From Aquifex aeolicus (GTDB lineage Bacteria > Aquificota > Aquificia > Aquificales > Aquificaceae), in assembly GCA_015661465.1 (NCBI GenBank), contig DQVZ01000145.1:1-6800 (forward strand): a stretch of DNA of 6,800 bases, written 5' to 3'. Below, one piece after another: positions 5,837 through 6,800 of this stretch (its first letter is position 1; each line of letters begins with the position of its first letter). A model generated the notes under the pieces. The model was given only the letters and a program-made list of their open reading frames with translations, did no database searches and had not been told where the DNA came from. The position numbers were made by a program, and so were the translations under genes.

Positions 5837-6800
5837 ACATAGGAATTCTAAGTCGTTGGAACGCAACTTGCGGGGTTTCTCTCCACGCTGAAATGATAGG
5901 GAGGGAGCTACTCCGTCGGGGACATAATATTACTGTATTTGCTCCTTACTTGGAAAGTGCCAACCGTTGGTGGCACCACAAACTTATAAGGCAAGATGAA
6001 GACTTTGTTGTGCGTTGTTATGAGGAAATATCTCCCGACGGTGAAGACGGAACGCTTGATATAGCTAAAGTTTTAGAATACGAGATTGATATACTTATCG
6101 TTGAGAGCTATGAAAAAATCCCCTATGCAGGTGTGGAAAAATTGGTGAGAGTTTTAAAGGATAAAGGTGTTCCGTCAATAGCGGTAATTCACGAGGGAGC
6201 AGGAGAAGATATACTCTTCTCGGATATGAACATTTTTGAAAAAGTAGTGGTTTTTGATAAAAGATTCATTGAAAAAGTCCTACAGAGAAGGGTATCAACC
6301 GATAAGGTAGAGATAATTCCCTATCCCTGTTATCCGGTAAACGCCAGTAAAAGGGAGTTTGCAGAAGATGGTATTATTAGATTCTTTTCTTTCGGAAGAC
6401 AACCCAAGGAAGAATACTGTCCGTACGTAGAAGGGTTAAAGGTTTTAAGAAAGTACTTTCCAAATATTCATTATAAAGTTATAAGGGCTATGGATCTTCT
6501 TCGAATAAATGAGGAATGGATATCCCAAGAAGAAAGAATTCTCGATTACGAAGATATAGTCGCTGAACTCCACAAAGCAGATATTCATCTGCTCCCTAAG
6601 GGAAATACAAAAAGGGTTGTAGTATCTTCTACTCTGTATCAAATTTTGGGAACACTCACTATAACTGTAGTCCCGGATAATCGTTTCTTTGACACAATTC
6701 CCCATGGAGAAGATTCACCTGTTGTTTTCTACAAAGATGTTGAAGAGCTTGTAGGGAATTTAAGAAGTCTTATAAAGGACGATTTCCTGCGAAAGAAAAT
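5833..6800 (+). CDS. GT-B fold glycosyltransferase (family 4-like), 3'-truncated
   Basis: A probable sugar transferase using a nucleotide sugar, acting in the cytoplasm or at the inner membrane face; acceptor and sugar cannot be read from the sequence. The 322 codons seen are open to the right edge. The N-terminal Rossmann-like half has the acceptor-side pattern CGVSLHAEMIGREL...RGHNITVFAP (13-38), then a beta strand with IDILIVESYE (85-94), and VIHEGAG (118-124) with the His typical of GT4 proteins. The interdomain linker is near VEIIPYPC (159-166), followed by the second domain strand IIRFFSFGRQP (181-191), corresponding to the xxxGRl start of GT-B C-terminal domains. In the donor-binding stretch ADIHLLPKG...SSTLYQILGT (249-274) the glutamates of the usual EX7E motif are not evident. 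Start fixed by AGGAGG and the ATGA overlap with argG. A role in cell-surface polysaccharide is a guess from family habit. Confidence 0.8.
   Translation, partial: MNIGILSRWNATCGVSLHAEMIGRELLRRGHNITVFAPYLESANRWWHHKLIRQDEDFVVRCYEEISPDGEDGTLDIAKVLEYEIDILIVESYEKIPYAGVEKLVRVLKDKGVPSIAVIHEGAGEDILFSDMNIFEKVVVFDKRFIEKVLQRRVSTDKVEIIPYPCYPVNASKREFAEDGIIRFFSFGRQPKEEYCPYVEGLKVLRKYFPNIHYKVIRAMDLLRINEEWISQEERILDYEDIVAELHKADIHLLPKGNTKRVVVSSTLYQILGTLTITVVPDNRFFDTIPHGEDSPVVFYKDVEELVGNLRSLIKDDFLRKK

Noticed and set aside
6445..6705. Reverse-strand open frame of 86 codons
   Set aside because: The forward frame through this region continues the glycosyltransferase without a stop and carries its conserved pattern.

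Overview
The window looks like chromosomal DNA from a thermophilic bacterium, most likely of the Aquifex lineage (Aquificales). The reasons are Lys/Glu-rich proteins, very tight gene packing, unrelated housekeeping genes packed into the same operons, a tRNA with encoded CCA, and the general look of the ArgG, BioD and RpiB proteins. The assignment rests on recognition, not on a search, so genus is uncertain. The lineage makes peptidoglycan (two septal or elongation peptidoglycan enzymes are present), biotin, thiamine and arginine.

Layout: (1) 1-1371 (+) is the 3' part of a class B penicillin-binding protein of FtsI/PBP2 type, cut by the left window edge. (2) 1344-2774 (-) is a compact reverse-strand unit: tRNA-Ser(UGA), then thiE only 21 nt downstream, then bioD 6 nt further on. 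The end of bioD overlaps the end of the penicillin-binding gene tail to tail by 28 nt. (3) 2775-2844 is a 70-bp divergent regulatory region that must serve both the tRNA-thiE-bioD unit and the rightward operon. It carries a 12-bp palindrome with a TATAAT on each strand. (4) 2845-6800 (+) is a rightward operon: rpiB, a SEDS-family peptidoglycan polymerase (ftsW-like), argG, and a GT-B glycosyltransferase that runs off the right edge. Junctions are a 29-nt overlap, a 3-nt gap and a 4-nt ATGA overlap. No stretch longer than 300 bases lacks a gene.

How the genes relate: the PBP and the SEDS protein are the kind of pair that together polymerise and crosslink septal peptidoglycan, and here they flank the reverse-strand cofactor unit. 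ThiE and BioD are single steps of thiamine and biotin synthesis. RpiB feeds ribose-5-phosphate into nucleotide and cofactor synthesis. ArgG is the penultimate arginine step. No single pathway links the rightward operon.

The least ordinary things are the roughly 85-residue extra segment after the first membrane helix of the SEDS protein, encoded in extremely AT-rich DNA; a glycosyltransferase that seems to lack the EX7E glutamates of its fold; a probably leaderless rpiB mRNA; and a tRNA used as the head of a protein-coding transcript. I found no mobile element, CRISPR array or clearly new multi-gene system.
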